64,000 bases of DNA from the NCBI GenBank assembly GCA_963807005.1, contig CAWDZK010000001.1, positions 682,001 through 746,000 on the forward strand, given 5' to 3'. Every line of letters starts with the position of its first letter. The first letter of the stretch is position 1. Origin of the DNA: CAWDZK01 sp963807005. GTDB taxonomy: Bacteria; Actinomycetota; Actinomycetes; JACCUZ01. Positions 49,886 through 58,344 of this stretch are shown here, in pieces. Under the pieces are notes generated by a model. It had not been told where the DNA came from and searched no databases. It worked only from the letters and a program-made list of their open reading frames with translations. Both the position numbers and the translations under genes were made by a program.

Positions 49886-50788
49886 ATGACCGAGATCCGT
49901 CCGTTGTCCTGGGGTCGCCGCTACCTCATGTGCCGACCCGAGCACTTCCGGGTCGACTACGCCATCAACCCCTGGATGGACACCGACTCCCCGGTCGACC
50001 TCGATCGCGCGCTGGCGCAATGGGACACCCTGGTGGCGACCCTGCGGTCGGCCGGCGCCGAGGTCGAGACCATCGCCCAGCTCCCTGAGGCGCCGGACAT
50101 GGTCTACGCGATGAACTACGGGCTGATCGACGGCGACCACGTCGCGATCACCAGCTTCCGCTTCGACGAGCGGCGACCCGAGCAGATGGCCGCCGAGTGG
50201 TGGTTCGCCGAGGCTGGCCTGCGGACCACCCGGCTGGCCGACGCCGGCGTCGGCGCCTTCGAGGCCGGTGACGCCTTCCTCTACGGCGGCTCACTGCTCG
50301 TGGCCGCCGGACCGCGTACCGACCTGGCGACGCACGACGTCCTCGCCCGGGAGCTCGGCGTACGGGTTGCCAGCGTCCCGGTCGTCCACCCGGCCCTGTA
50401 CCACCTGGACCTGAGCTTCTGCCCGCTGGACGAGACCCGCGCCATCGTGGCCCCGGCAGCCTGGGACGAGGTCGGCCGCAGCACGGTCGCCGCCCTGGTG
50501 CCGCAGCCGCTGGTCATCGACGAGGCCGAGGCGTTCACCTTCTGCGCCAACTCCGTCGTCGTGGACGACGTCGTGGTCATGCCCGCCGGTGTTCCTGCCC
50601 GGGTGGCCCGGCAGATCGAGGACTGGGGCTTCACCGTGGCCACGGTCGACGTCTCGGAGCTGCACAAGGGCGGCGGCTCGATCCGCTGCATGACCCTGCC
50701 GCTCGACACCCGGCTCGACGCCGCCCGGAGCGAGCTCGAGGTCCCGGTTCCGCGGGTCGCCGGCGAGGAGGAACCCGCGCTGGTCTGA
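49886..50788 (+). CDS. Dimethylarginine dimethylaminohydrolase family protein
   Basis: Enzyme of 300 aa of the guanidino-group hydrolase fold. The acidic residue lies in FEAGDAFLYGG, the catalytic His in HPALYHLDLSFCPL and the catalytic Cys in GGGSIRCMTLPL. It should hydrolyse dimethylarginine or a related arginine compound to citrulline; exact substrate unproven. The ATG at 49886 has GAGGGTGG upstream. It is probably controlled by the divergent GntR regulator via the TTGTC operators. Confidence 0.87.
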   Translation: MTEIRPLSWGRRYLMCRPEHFRVDYAINPWMDTDSPVDLDRALAQWDTLVATLRSAGAEVETIAQLPEAPDMVYAMNYGLIDGDHVAITSFRFDERRPEQMAAEWWFAEAGLRTTRLADAGVGAFEAGDAFLYGGSLLVAAGPRTDLATHDVLARELGVRVASVPVVHPALYHLDLSFCPLDETRAIVAPAAWDEVGRSTVAALVPQPLVIDEAEAFTFCANSVVVDDVVVMPAGVPARVARQIEDWGFTVATVDVSELHKGGGSIRCMTLPLDTRLDAARSELEVPVPRVAGEEEPALV

Positions 50789-50967
50789 CCCGCCGACGCA
50801 CCTGTCGGTGGGTACTGGCTGGTCGTTGCTCCCAGGCCGCTCCTGGGCTGCTCCCAGACGGTGTGCGAGACTGCCCGCCTCGGGCCACCCCCGCACCGCG
50901 AGCACCGCTGGGCACGCGTCACACCCGCTACCCGCGACGCTCACCGTCGTTGTGAGAGGGATGCCCG

Positions 50968-52173
50968 ATGGGGCTGCAGGAGACCAGAGTGCCCATGTCC
51001 ACGCCGAGCCGTCCGTACGACGAGTCAGACCCGGTCTTCGCGCTGCACCGAGGCGGCAAGCTGGAGACGGTGTCGACCGTTCCCTTGCGCGACCGCGAGG
51101 ACCTGTCGCTGGCCTACACCCCTGGAGTCGCCCGGGTCTGCTCGGCGATCGCCCAGGACCCCGACCTCGTGTACGACCTCACGTGGAAGTCGAACGTGGT
51201 GGCCGTCGTGACCGATGGCAGTGCGGTGCTGGGCCTCGGGGACATCGGCCCGCAGGCAGCGCTCCCGGTGATGGAGGGCAAGGCGGTCCTGTTCAAGCAG
51301 TTCGCCGGCGTCGACGCGGTGCCGATCTGCCTGGACGCCTCCTCGGTCGAGGACATCGTCGATGCGGTGGTCCGGATCGCACCTGGGTTCGGCGGCATCA
51401 ACCTCGAGGACATCAGCGCACCGCGCTGCTTCGAGGTCGAGGAGCGGCTCAAGGGCCTGCTCGAGATCCCGGTCTTCCATGACGACCAGCACGGGACCGC
51501 TGTCGTGGTGCTCGCCGCTCTGCGCAACGCAGCCCGGCTGACCGGCCGGACCCTGGGTGACCTGCGAGCGGTCGTCTCCGGTGCGGGGGCGGCAGGGGTT
51601 GCAGTGACGACCATCCTGCGCGAGGCCGGGATCGGGGAGATCGCCGTCACCGACCGGGGCGGGGTGCTGCACGGAGGCCGCGAAGGCCTGTCGTCGGTGA
51701 AACGGCACCTGGCCGCGGTCACCAACGGCGCCGGCCGGACCGGCAGCCTGGTCGAGGCGCTCTCCGGAGCCGACGTCTTCATCGGGGTCTCGGGCGGCAC
51801 GGTGCCGGAGCAGGCGATCGCGGCGATGGCCGCGGACGCGATCGTCTTCGCGTTGGCCAACCCGGAGCCGGAGGTGCACCCGGAGGTCGCGGCGCGGCAC
51901 GCCCGCATCGTGGCGACCGGCCGCAGCGACTACCCCAACCAGATCAACAACGTTCTCGCCTTTCCCGGAATCTTCCGCGGCGCCCTCGACGTGCGGGCCA
52001 CCTCGGTGACCGAGGGCATGAAGCTCGCGGCGGCGGAGGCGCTGGCCGGGGTCGTGTCCGAGGAGCTGGCCGAGGACCGGGTGGTGCCCAGCCCGTTCGA
52101 CGAGCGGGTCGCCCCGGCGGTCGCCGCGGCGGTCTCGGCCGCGGCCCGGCGGGACGGCGTGGCCCGGCGCTGA
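50968..52173 (+). CDS. NAD-dependent malic enzyme
   Basis: Enzyme of 401 aa converting malate to pyruvate and CO2 with NAD(P) reduction. Tyr is in LSLAYTPGVARVC, Lys in MEGKAVLFKQFAG and the metal site in PVFHDDQHGTAVV. The nucleotide motif is SGAGAAGVAV, and FPGIFRGALDVRA follows. It has the short bacterial form, without a phosphotransacetylase domain. The start is ATG at 50968 (GAGAGGG ahead) or 50995 (GGAG ahead). Confidence 0.92.
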   Translation: MGLQETRVPMSTPSRPYDESDPVFALHRGGKLETVSTVPLRDREDLSLAYTPGVARVCSAIAQDPDLVYDLTWKSNVVAVVTDGSAVLGLGDIGPQAALPVMEGKAVLFKQFAGVDAVPICLDASSVEDIVDAVVRIAPGFGGINLEDISAPRCFEVEERLKGLLEIPVFHDDQHGTAVVVLAALRNAARLTGRTLGDLRAVVSGAGAAGVAVTTILREAGIGEIAVTDRGGVLHGGREGLSSVKRHLAAVTNGAGRTGSLVEALSGADVFIGVSGGTVPEQAIAAMAADAIVFALANPEPEVHPEVAARHARIVATGRSDYPNQINNVLAFPGIFRGALDVRATSVTEGMKLAAAEALAGVVSEELAEDRVVPSPFDERVAPAVAAAVSAAARRDGVARR

Positions 52174-52207
52174 TCGCCGGCCGGGAGAGCGGGCCGGGCG
52201 GACCTGG

Positions 52208-52348
52208 TCATCCCAGCGGGCGCGGCTGGTCGCGCAGCGCGCGGTGCGCCGGCTCGGCCCGCCGACCGGGCCGCGGCCGGGGAACGGCCGGGTCCTCGTG
52301 CACGGCGTCGTCGTGGCGGGCCCCGCGGCCTCGGAGTGCGGTGCGCAT
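52208..52348 (-). CDS. Small Arg/Pro-rich protein (46 aa)
   Basis: Short open frame with a strong GAGGAGA ribosome binding site and the product MRTALRGRGARHDDAVHEDP followed by Pro/Arg-rich sequence. No family recognised. It is preceded by three copies of a TATCGCG/CGATACATCGCG motif and a TTGACT-N16-TATCGT promoter, so it looks regulated. It converges on the malic enzyme gene. Confidence 0.5.
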   Translation of the reverse strand: MRTALRGRGARHDDAVHEDPAVPRPRPGRRAEPAHRALRDQPRPLG

Positions 52349-52375
52349 CTCGGTCTCCTCGTCGTTCCGGCGATA

Positions 52376-52438
52376 CGCGATGTATCGCGACTAAGAACAC
52401 GATACATCGCGACTGCTGGAAGTCAAGATGTATCGCGA
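52376..52438 (-). promoter_or_regulatory. Triple operator array with overlapping promoter
   Basis: CGCGATGTATCGCGA (52376-52390), CGATACATCGCGA (52400-52412) and GATGTATCGCGA (52427-52438) repeat one core in both orientations. On the minus strand TTGACT and TATCGT, 16 bases apart, form a promoter inside the array. The core resembles TATATCGCGATATA-type PadR operators. No PadR gene is in the window. Confidence 0.6.
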
Positions 52439-52514
52439 GTTGCGAGCCTCGACCGGCGGTCGGGGGGCCAGCCCTGACAGGCCCCGGCGACCGGGCAACC
52501 GGTCCGGTTGCACC

Positions 52515-55500
52515 TCACGCCGACAGCTGGGCCCACAGCGCAGGCAGCTCGTCGAGGACGCGGGACAGCTCCACGGCGACGGGATCGATCAGGACATCGG
52601 TGCCGGCGGAGTCGCCGCTGGCGGCGGCGGCCTCGAGGTCGCGGCACATGCCGCCGAGGTCGGCTGCCCCGAAGGTGAGGGCATTCGACTTCAAGGTGTG
52701 CGCTGCCCGGCGGAGGTCCGCAGTCCGGCCCTCCGTGTGCGAGCTGCGGATCTCGTCGAGCAGCTTCGGTGCGGTGCCGAGGAACTCCTCGATGATCTCC
52801 ACGACGAAGCTGGGGTCGTCCTGCCCCATCGACTCCCCGAACCGCCGCAGCACCTCCCGGTCCACCGGTCCGGTGCTGCGAGGCCCGAGGTGCGGCACAG
52901 CCGGGCGGTCCTCGCGGGACGGGGGAGTGCCCTCGACGCACCGGCGGAGCGCGGCGACGAAGTCCGCCGGCCGGATCGGCTTGGTCACGTAGTCGTCCGC
53001 CCCGGCAGCCAGGATGCGCTCACGGTCCCCTTGCATGGCGGCTGCCGTCATGACCACGATCCACGGCCGTTCGGGCGGTGGTCGGTGCTGAACGATGTGC
53101 TTGGTGGCCGCGATGCCGTCCATCACCGGCATCTCGAGGTCCGTGATGAGCAGGTCGTACGCCCTGTTCTCGAGGGCGTCGACGGCCTGCCGACCGTTGG
53201 CCACGACGTCGGCCTGGTAGCCGAGCCGCTGCAGCAGTCGCAGCGCCAGACGTTGGTTCACCGGGTTGTCCTCCGCGACCAGGATCCGCAGCGGGTGCTC
53301 CCGTCCCATCGCCGGGTCCAGCAGCGTGGGCCGGTCGGACGCCGCGTCGTCGACGGTCCCGCCAAGGGCGCCGACCAGAGCCGAGCGTAGGGCCACCCGG
53401 CGGATCGGCTTGGTGACAACGGCAGCCACCGCCAGTCGCGACCGGCGGTCGTCCTCGGTCAGCTCGCGACGGGTCAGTGACGAGGCCAGCACCACCGGCA
53501 ACCGCGGCCAGCGGCGCCCGGTCTCGAGGGCCAGGTCGAGTCCGTCGCGATCAGGCATCACCACGTCGAAGAGCGCCACGTCGACGTCGCCGCCTGACAG
53601 CGCTGCCAGACCGGCGTCGGCGCCGTCGGCCTCGACCACCGTCATGCCCCAGGACGTCGCCAGTCCGGACACGGCCCGCCGGCAGGTGGCGTTGTCGTCC
53701 ACGACCAGGAGCCGTCGGCCCACGAGGTGGCCGTCCGGCGCTGCCCTGTCGGGTCGAGTCACGGCGTGCAGGACGACCGTCAGATGGAACGTGCTGCCGA
53801 GGTCGGCTCCCTCGCTCGTCACCGACAGGGTGCCGCCCATCATCTCGGCGAGCCGGCGGCTGATGGCCAGCCCCAGACCGGTGCCGCCGTAGCGCCGGCT
53901 GGTGGAGACGTCGGCCTGACCGAAGCTCTGGAACAGCCGGGGCACCTGCTCGGGTTCGATGCCGATGCCGGTGTCGGCGACCGAGACCAGGAGCTCGGCA
54001 GTGCGAGGCCCGCTGCCGTCGCGGCAGGTCGCGTGAACGGACACCTCGCCCGACGCCGTGAACTTGACGGCGTTGTTCAACAGGTTGAGCAGCACCTGCC
54101 GGAGGCGGCTGGCATCGCCGGTCGCCGTGCCCGGCAGACGGGGATCGAGCTCGCAGACGACTTCAAGTCCCTTGCGTGCCGCCACGGGCCCGATCAGGTC
54201 CACGACCGACTCGATGCAGTCACCGATGTCGAAGGGCGCGTTCTCGAGCTCCATCCGACCAGCCTCGATCTTCGAGAAGTCGAGGATGTCGTTGATGATC
54301 GTCAGCAGCGCCTCGCCGCTGCCCGAGATGGTGGCGGCGTACTCCGTCTGCTCGTCGTCCAGGTCGGTGTCGAGCAGCAGGCCCCCCATCCCGATGATGG
54401 CGTTCATCGGCGTCCGGATCTCGTGGCTCATCGTGGCGAGGAAGGTGCTCTTCGACTCGTTGGCGGTGTCCGCCTCCGCCTTCGCCTGCTGGGCCGCCGC
54501 GTACAGGCGGGCGTTGTCCAGGGCCACCGACGCCAGCCGAGCGAACCGCTCGAGGGCCTCCACCTCCGGCGGCGCGAACCCGCGGGGGTCCTGGCGCCCC
54601 CGAGCCATGCCGAGCACGCCCACGACGCCGCTGCCGGAACGGAGCGGTACTCCGGCGATCGAGCTGACCCGGCCCTGAGGGAAGTCAGGCGAGCGGCCAT
54701 CCCACGCGTCGTAGTCGTCGACGACGAGCGGCGATCCGGTGGTCCAGACGGTTCCGGCCAGGCCCGTGCCACGGGCCAGGCGCTGGCCCAGCTCGCTCTC
54801 CAGCAGTCCGACCGACACCCGGTTCGTGAGCGCATCTCCGTCGGGCTCGACCAGATAGAGATAGCCGTGCGGGGTGTCCAGCATGTCGGCGGCGCGGGCG
54901 AGCAGGGTGCGCAGCAGGTCGTCCAGGTCGAGCCGGTCCATGACGCCGAGCGTGGTCTCGTGCAGGGCTTCCAGCTGGGAGTTCTGCACCCGCAGCTCGG
55001 CCGTCCGCTCGGCCACGCGCCGCTCGAGCCCTTCCAGGGTGTCCCGGAGTCTGGCGGTCATGGCGTTGAAGGCGTCGGCGAGGGTGCCGACCTCGTCGTT
55101 GGACATCTTCGGTGCCTCACGGGTCAGGTCGCCCGCGGTCACGGCCACCGCCGTCTCGGTGATGGCCAGGACCGGTCGGGCGACACGACGCGCGAGCACG
55201 TAGGTGCCTAGCCCGAGCAGAGCGGCGACAGCGAGACCTACGACGGCGATGGTCTCGGCGACCCGGCGGGCCGGGGCGAAGGCCTCCGACTGGCTCATCT
55301 CGGCCACCAGAGCGCTGCCGGTGTCCGGGAACCACTGGTAGACGCCCACGACGGGTACACCGCGGTAGTTGTCGTACAGGCCACGGCCGGCTTGCTGGAG
55401 CAGCGCCTGGTCGATGGCGGTGGAATGGACCACGCCGGGGAACTCTCCCTGCAGCCGGGCGTGCACGAACCGCCCGCGGTCGTCTACCAGATACGTTTCG

Positions 55501-56174
55501 CCGCTCTCACCGAGACCGGTGCGCTGCAGCACGATGCGGTCGAGGCGCTCGAGGTTGAGGTTGGCCGCCACCACCCCGATGCGGCGGCCCTCCCGGTCGA
55601 ACAGGGGAGTGGCGATGGTGATGACGGGAGTTGCGGACAGCGGGGTCGTCGACACGGGCAGCACACTGGTGTTGGAGCCGCCCTGCTGGAAGTACGACTG
55701 GTCGGCCTGTTCCATGCCCTCGTGCGCGGGCACGGTCGACACCCGAATTGTGCCCTCCAGGTCGAGGATGACGAACTCCTGGGCATCGGCGGTACGCGAG
55801 ACCACCGAGGCCAGCAGGCTTGCGATCGCGTCGCGAGCGTCGCCCGCGGCAGCTGCGGAAGGACTGCCGGTGAGCAGCTGTTGCGCCTCCCGCCCCAGGT
55901 CAGCGCTGCCCGAGCCGGTCTGGTAGCCGCCGACCAGGCCGGCCACGAACACCACGCTCCGGCGCTGCTCGTCCACCCAGCGGTCAAGCGAGTCGGCCTT
56001 CAGGTCCGCTGCGGACTGCAGCCGGTCGAAGACGGTCCCCTGCAGAGACTCCCTGGCTTGCAGGTAGGCGAGCAGGCCGACCACGGCGACCATCACGACC
56101 GAGAGCGCGAGGAACGAGGCGACCAGGCGCACCAGCAGGCTCTGCCGCCGTCCGGTCCGACTCGCCCGACTCAT
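52515..56174 (-). CDS. Hybrid histidine kinase (Cache-HAMP-GAF-HK-REC-REC-HPt)
   Basis: Protein of 1219 aa. Membrane helix about 14-37; extracytoplasmic Cache-like domain about 45-300; second helix about 307-328; HAMP 329-380; GAF 405-555; HisKA with His584 in TMSHEIRTPMNAI; HATPase with DTGIGIEPEQ and GGTGLGLAISRRL; first receiver with DVALFDVVMPDRDG; second receiver with LLITDLEMPVMDG; and an HPt domain with His1159 in AHTLKSNALTF. It can run a full phosphorelay internally. The ATG overlaps the stop of the upstream binding lipoprotein gene (ATGA). Confidence 0.92.
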   Translation of the reverse strand: MSRASRTGRRQSLLVRLVASFLALSVVMVAVVGLLAYLQARESLQGTVFDRLQSAADLKADSLDRWVDEQRRSVVFVAGLVGGYQTGSGSADLGREAQQLLTGSPSAAAAGDARDAIASLLASVVSRTADAQEFVILDLEGTIRVSTVPAHEGMEQADQSYFQQGGSNTSVLPVSTTPLSATPVITIATPLFDREGRRIGVVAANLNLERLDRIVLQRTGLGESGETYLVDDRGRFVHARLQGEFPGVVHSTAIDQALLQQAGRGLYDNYRGVPVVGVYQWFPDTGSALVAEMSQSEAFAPARRVAETIAVVGLAVAALLGLGTYVLARRVARPVLAITETAVAVTAGDLTREAPKMSNDEVGTLADAFNAMTARLRDTLEGLERRVAERTAELRVQNSQLEALHETTLGVMDRLDLDDLLRTLLARAADMLDTPHGYLYLVEPDGDALTNRVSVGLLESELGQRLARGTGLAGTVWTTGSPLVVDDYDAWDGRSPDFPQGRVSSIAGVPLRSGSGVVGVLGMARGRQDPRGFAPPEVEALERFARLASVALDNARLYAAAQQAKAEADTANESKSTFLATMSHEIRTPMNAIIGMGGLLLDTDLDDEQTEYAATISGSGEALLTIINDILDFSKIEAGRMELENAPFDIGDCIESVVDLIGPVAARKGLEVVCELDPRLPGTATGDASRLRQVLLNLLNNAVKFTASGEVSVHATCRDGSGPRTAELLVSVADTGIGIEPEQVPRLFQSFGQADVSTSRRYGGTGLGLAISRRLAEMMGGTLSVTSEGADLGSTFHLTVVLHAVTRPDRAAPDGHLVGRRLLVVDDNATCRRAVSGLATSWGMTVVEADGADAGLAALSGGDVDVALFDVVMPDRDGLDLALETGRRWPRLPVVLASSLTRRELTEDDRRSRLAVAAVVTKPIRRVALRSALVGALGGTVDDAASDRPTLLDPAMGREHPLRILVAEDNPVNQRLALRLLQRLGYQADVVANGRQAVDALENRAYDLLITDLEMPVMDGIAATKHIVQHRPPPERPWIVVMTAAAMQGDRERILAAGADDYVTKPIRPADFVAALRRCVEGTPPSREDRPAVPHLGPRSTGPVDREVLRRFGESMGQDDPSFVVEIIEEFLGTAPKLLDEIRSSHTEGRTADLRRAAHTLKSNALTFGAADLGGMCRDLEAAAASGDSAGTDVLIDPVAVELSRVLDELPALWAQLSA

Positions 56175-57118
56175 GTTGCGGCCCCAGGTGGACGGGTGGT
56201 GGCCGAGGTCAGGTCGAAGCGTGCCGCATCGGCGGTGTAGTCGCGACCGAACCAGCGCTTCGACAGCCGGGCCAGGACGCCGCTGCGGTGCAGCGACACG
56301 ACCACGTCGTCGACCCGACGGAGGAAGGAGCGAACGTCGAGCTCTGACTGCCGGTCCACCCATCCGGTGGCGTACTCCTCGAACAACGGCTCACCGATCT
56401 GGCGCAGGTCGAGCCCGTCGGCGATGGCTCGCCGGCCCACCTGCTCCGCGCAGAGGAACGCGTCGAGATCGCCGCGTGCGGTGGCGCGTAGACCCGGCCC
56501 CTCGACGGCGAAGGTCTCGATTCGCGGGTCGGCGATCCGGTAGGTCCCGGAAAAGCCCGGCACAACGAGGGACCGCCGCAGGTAGAACTCGTGGCTGCAG
56601 CTCGTGCACGCTCCGATCGTGCTCCCATCGAGGTCCTCAGCCGTTTGAACGGGAGAGGACCCGCGCACGAAGAGATAGGCCGGTAGCACGTAGTAGGGCT
56701 GGGTCACGTAGAGCGCGACCAACCGCCCAAGCTCGATCGCCCCAGAGCCGAAGGACACGTCCCACCGGTCGCCCCAGTCCCCGGCCGTGATCTCCAGCCA
56801 GCTCGGGTGGACGAAGCACGGCTCGACGCCGAGGGCGCGAGCGACGGCCTTGCCGGTGTCGGCGTCGAAGCCGGAAACCTGGGCGGCGGTCAGCTGGTCA
56901 GGTGTGCACCGCGTTCCCGGTCGCCTGTCTGCCCCCCGGACCGCGAAGGACTGCGGCGCGTACTCCAGGTCGGTCGACAGCACGAGGGTGCCGCGTTCGA
57001 GCACCTGTGCGAGCTTGGTGTCCGAGGTCGTTGGCGCCGTCCTCTCTCGGTCGCCGCACCCCGCAACGAGCAGGGAGGAGAGGGCGAGGCCGGCGGCGAA
57101 GCGGTACCTGGGAACCAC
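56171..57118 (-). CDS. Cys-rich solute-binding lipoprotein 2
   Basis: Protein of 315 aa of solute-binding family 3. The signal peptide ends in LLVAGC with lipid attachment at Cys21. The mature part has DLEYAPQSFAV, the cysteines in RCTPDQLT, ACFVHPSW, GACTSCSHEFYLRR and FLCAEQVG, and VTQPYYVLPAYLF. It is a close paralogue of the gene at 57385. No permease or ATPase gene is nearby, so it is more likely a sensor subunit for the kinase. GTG start at 57118. Confidence 0.87.
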   Translation of the reverse strand: MVPRYRFAAGLALSSLLVAGCGDRERTAPTTSDTKLAQVLERGTLVLSTDLEYAPQSFAVRGADRRPGTRCTPDQLTAAQVSGFDADTGKAVARALGVEPCFVHPSWLEITAGDWGDRWDVSFGSGAIELGRLVALYVTQPYYVLPAYLFVRGSSPVQTAEDLDGSTIGACTSCSHEFYLRRSLVVPGFSGTYRIADPRIETFAVEGPGLRATARGDLDAFLCAEQVGRRAIADGLDLRQIGEPLFEEYATGWVDRQSELDVRSFLRRVDDVVVSLHRSGVLARLSKRWFGRDYTADAARFDLTSATTRPPGAAT

Positions 57119-57122
57119 GCGG

Positions 57123-57383
57123 TCACTCGACGGTCCGGCCGAGCAGCCTCAGGTCGAACGAGCCGGCAACGGTGCCCTTCGCTGTCGCCTTGAGGCCCGG
57201 GACCTCCGTGTCGAAGGTCAGCACCTGCGGCTCCTTGACGAGGAGCTGGATCGGCGGGCCGGGCAGGTCCAGACTGCTGCCGTCGACGTGCTTCGACGAC
57301 CAACAGTCGCAGTCTGGCTCGAGCCGCATCCCGCGAGGAGCGACGGGCCTGCGATCGCGGTCAGGAGCATTGATGTGTGACAT
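57123..57383 (-). pseudogene. Remnant of a third binding protein gene
   Basis: Open frame of 86 codons starting at ATG 57383, two bases from the upstream stop. Residues VLTFDTEVPGLKATAKG align with VTFETEGPGLAAAAKG and ETFAVEGPGLRATARG of the two flanking lipoproteins. It lacks a signal peptide and all the other conserved parts. It is best explained as what is left after a deletion in a third tandem copy; a short functional protein cannot be excluded. Confidence 0.6.
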
Positions 57384-57384
57384 C

Positions 57385-58344
57385 TCAGGGCAGCACCTGT
57401 CCTGTCGCCCCGAGGTCGAAGCCGGCTGCCGCCTCGACGTAGTCGGCGCCGAACCACTTTGTCGACAGCGCAGGCAACGTCCCGTCGGTCTGCAGCGAGT
57501 GCACGATCGCGTTGACCCGCTTGACGAAAGCGCGGGACTCGAGGCCGGAGCTCTTGTCGACGAAACCCGACGGGAAGTAGGTGAAGGCGAGTCCGTCCAG
57601 CCGGCGCAGCGGAGCCCCGTCGTCGACCGCCGCCTGACCCACCGGTTCGGCGCACAGGAAGGCGTCGATGTCACCCTTTGCTGCCGCCGCGAGTCCGGGT
57701 CCTTCGGTCTCGAAAGTCACGATGTCCGGGTCGGTCACCGTCGGCTCGATCGTCACGCCGGGGATGACGAGCTCTCCCCTGAGGTAGAGCTCGTGCGAGC
57801 AGCTCGCGCAGGCACCCACCCGCTTCCCGTCGAGGTCGTGGGTCGTGTGTGCTGGTGAGTCCTGGCGGACGAAGTAGTAGTTGGGGACGGCGTAGTACGG
57901 CTGTGTCATCCAGAGCCGGGTCATCCGGTCGGTGTTGATCGAGCCTGAGCCGTAGGCGATGTCGAGGCGGTCACCCCAGTGACCGGCGGTGACCTCGGTC
58001 CACGACGGCTTGACGAAACAGGCCTCGACGCCCAGCTCCTTGGCCACCAGCTTGGTGGTCTCGACGTCGAAGCCGGTGACCTGGGGGGCGGTCATCTGGT
58101 CTGCGCCGCACCGGGTGGGCTCCGCTCGCGCGGCACCTTCGACCCTGATCGACTGCGGCGGGTAGTCCAGCTCGGCGTAGCCGACCAGGGTCCCGCGGTC
58201 GAGTACCTGGGCCAGCTTGTCCGTCTTCGGGTCGGCCGACACGTGGCTGGTGCTGGCCACCCGGCCCGTGCTGCCTCCACAGCCGGCCAGCAGGCACGTC
58301 AGTGCGGTGGCGGCCAGCGCTGCGCGGCCCTGCCCTCGTGTCAT
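57385..58344 (-). CDS. Cys-rich solute-binding lipoprotein 1
   Basis: Protein of 319 aa, solute-binding family 3. Lipobox TCLLAGC with Cys22. Conserved in the mature part: ELDYPPQSIRV, Cys79 (TRCGADQMT), Cys109 (EACFVKPSW), Cys179 and Cys182 (GACASCSHELYLRG), Cys231 (AFLCAEPVG) and MTQPYYAVPNYYFVR. It probably binds a small ligand outside the membrane; the CxxC could bind metal or respond to redox state. The ATG overlaps the stop of the REC-cyclase gene. Confidence 0.87.
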   Translation of the reverse strand: MTRGQGRAALAATALTCLLAGCGGSTGRVASTSHVSADPKTDKLAQVLDRGTLVGYAELDYPPQSIRVEGAARAEPTRCGADQMTAPQVTGFDVETTKLVAKELGVEACFVKPSWTEVTAGHWGDRLDIAYGSGSINTDRMTRLWMTQPYYAVPNYYFVRQDSPAHTTHDLDGKRVGACASCSHELYLRGELVIPGVTIEPTVTDPDIVTFETEGPGLAAAAKGDIDAFLCAEPVGQAAVDDGAPLRRLDGLAFTYFPSGFVDKSSGLESRAFVKRVNAIVHSLQTDGTLPALSTKWFGADYVEAAAGFDLGATGQVLP

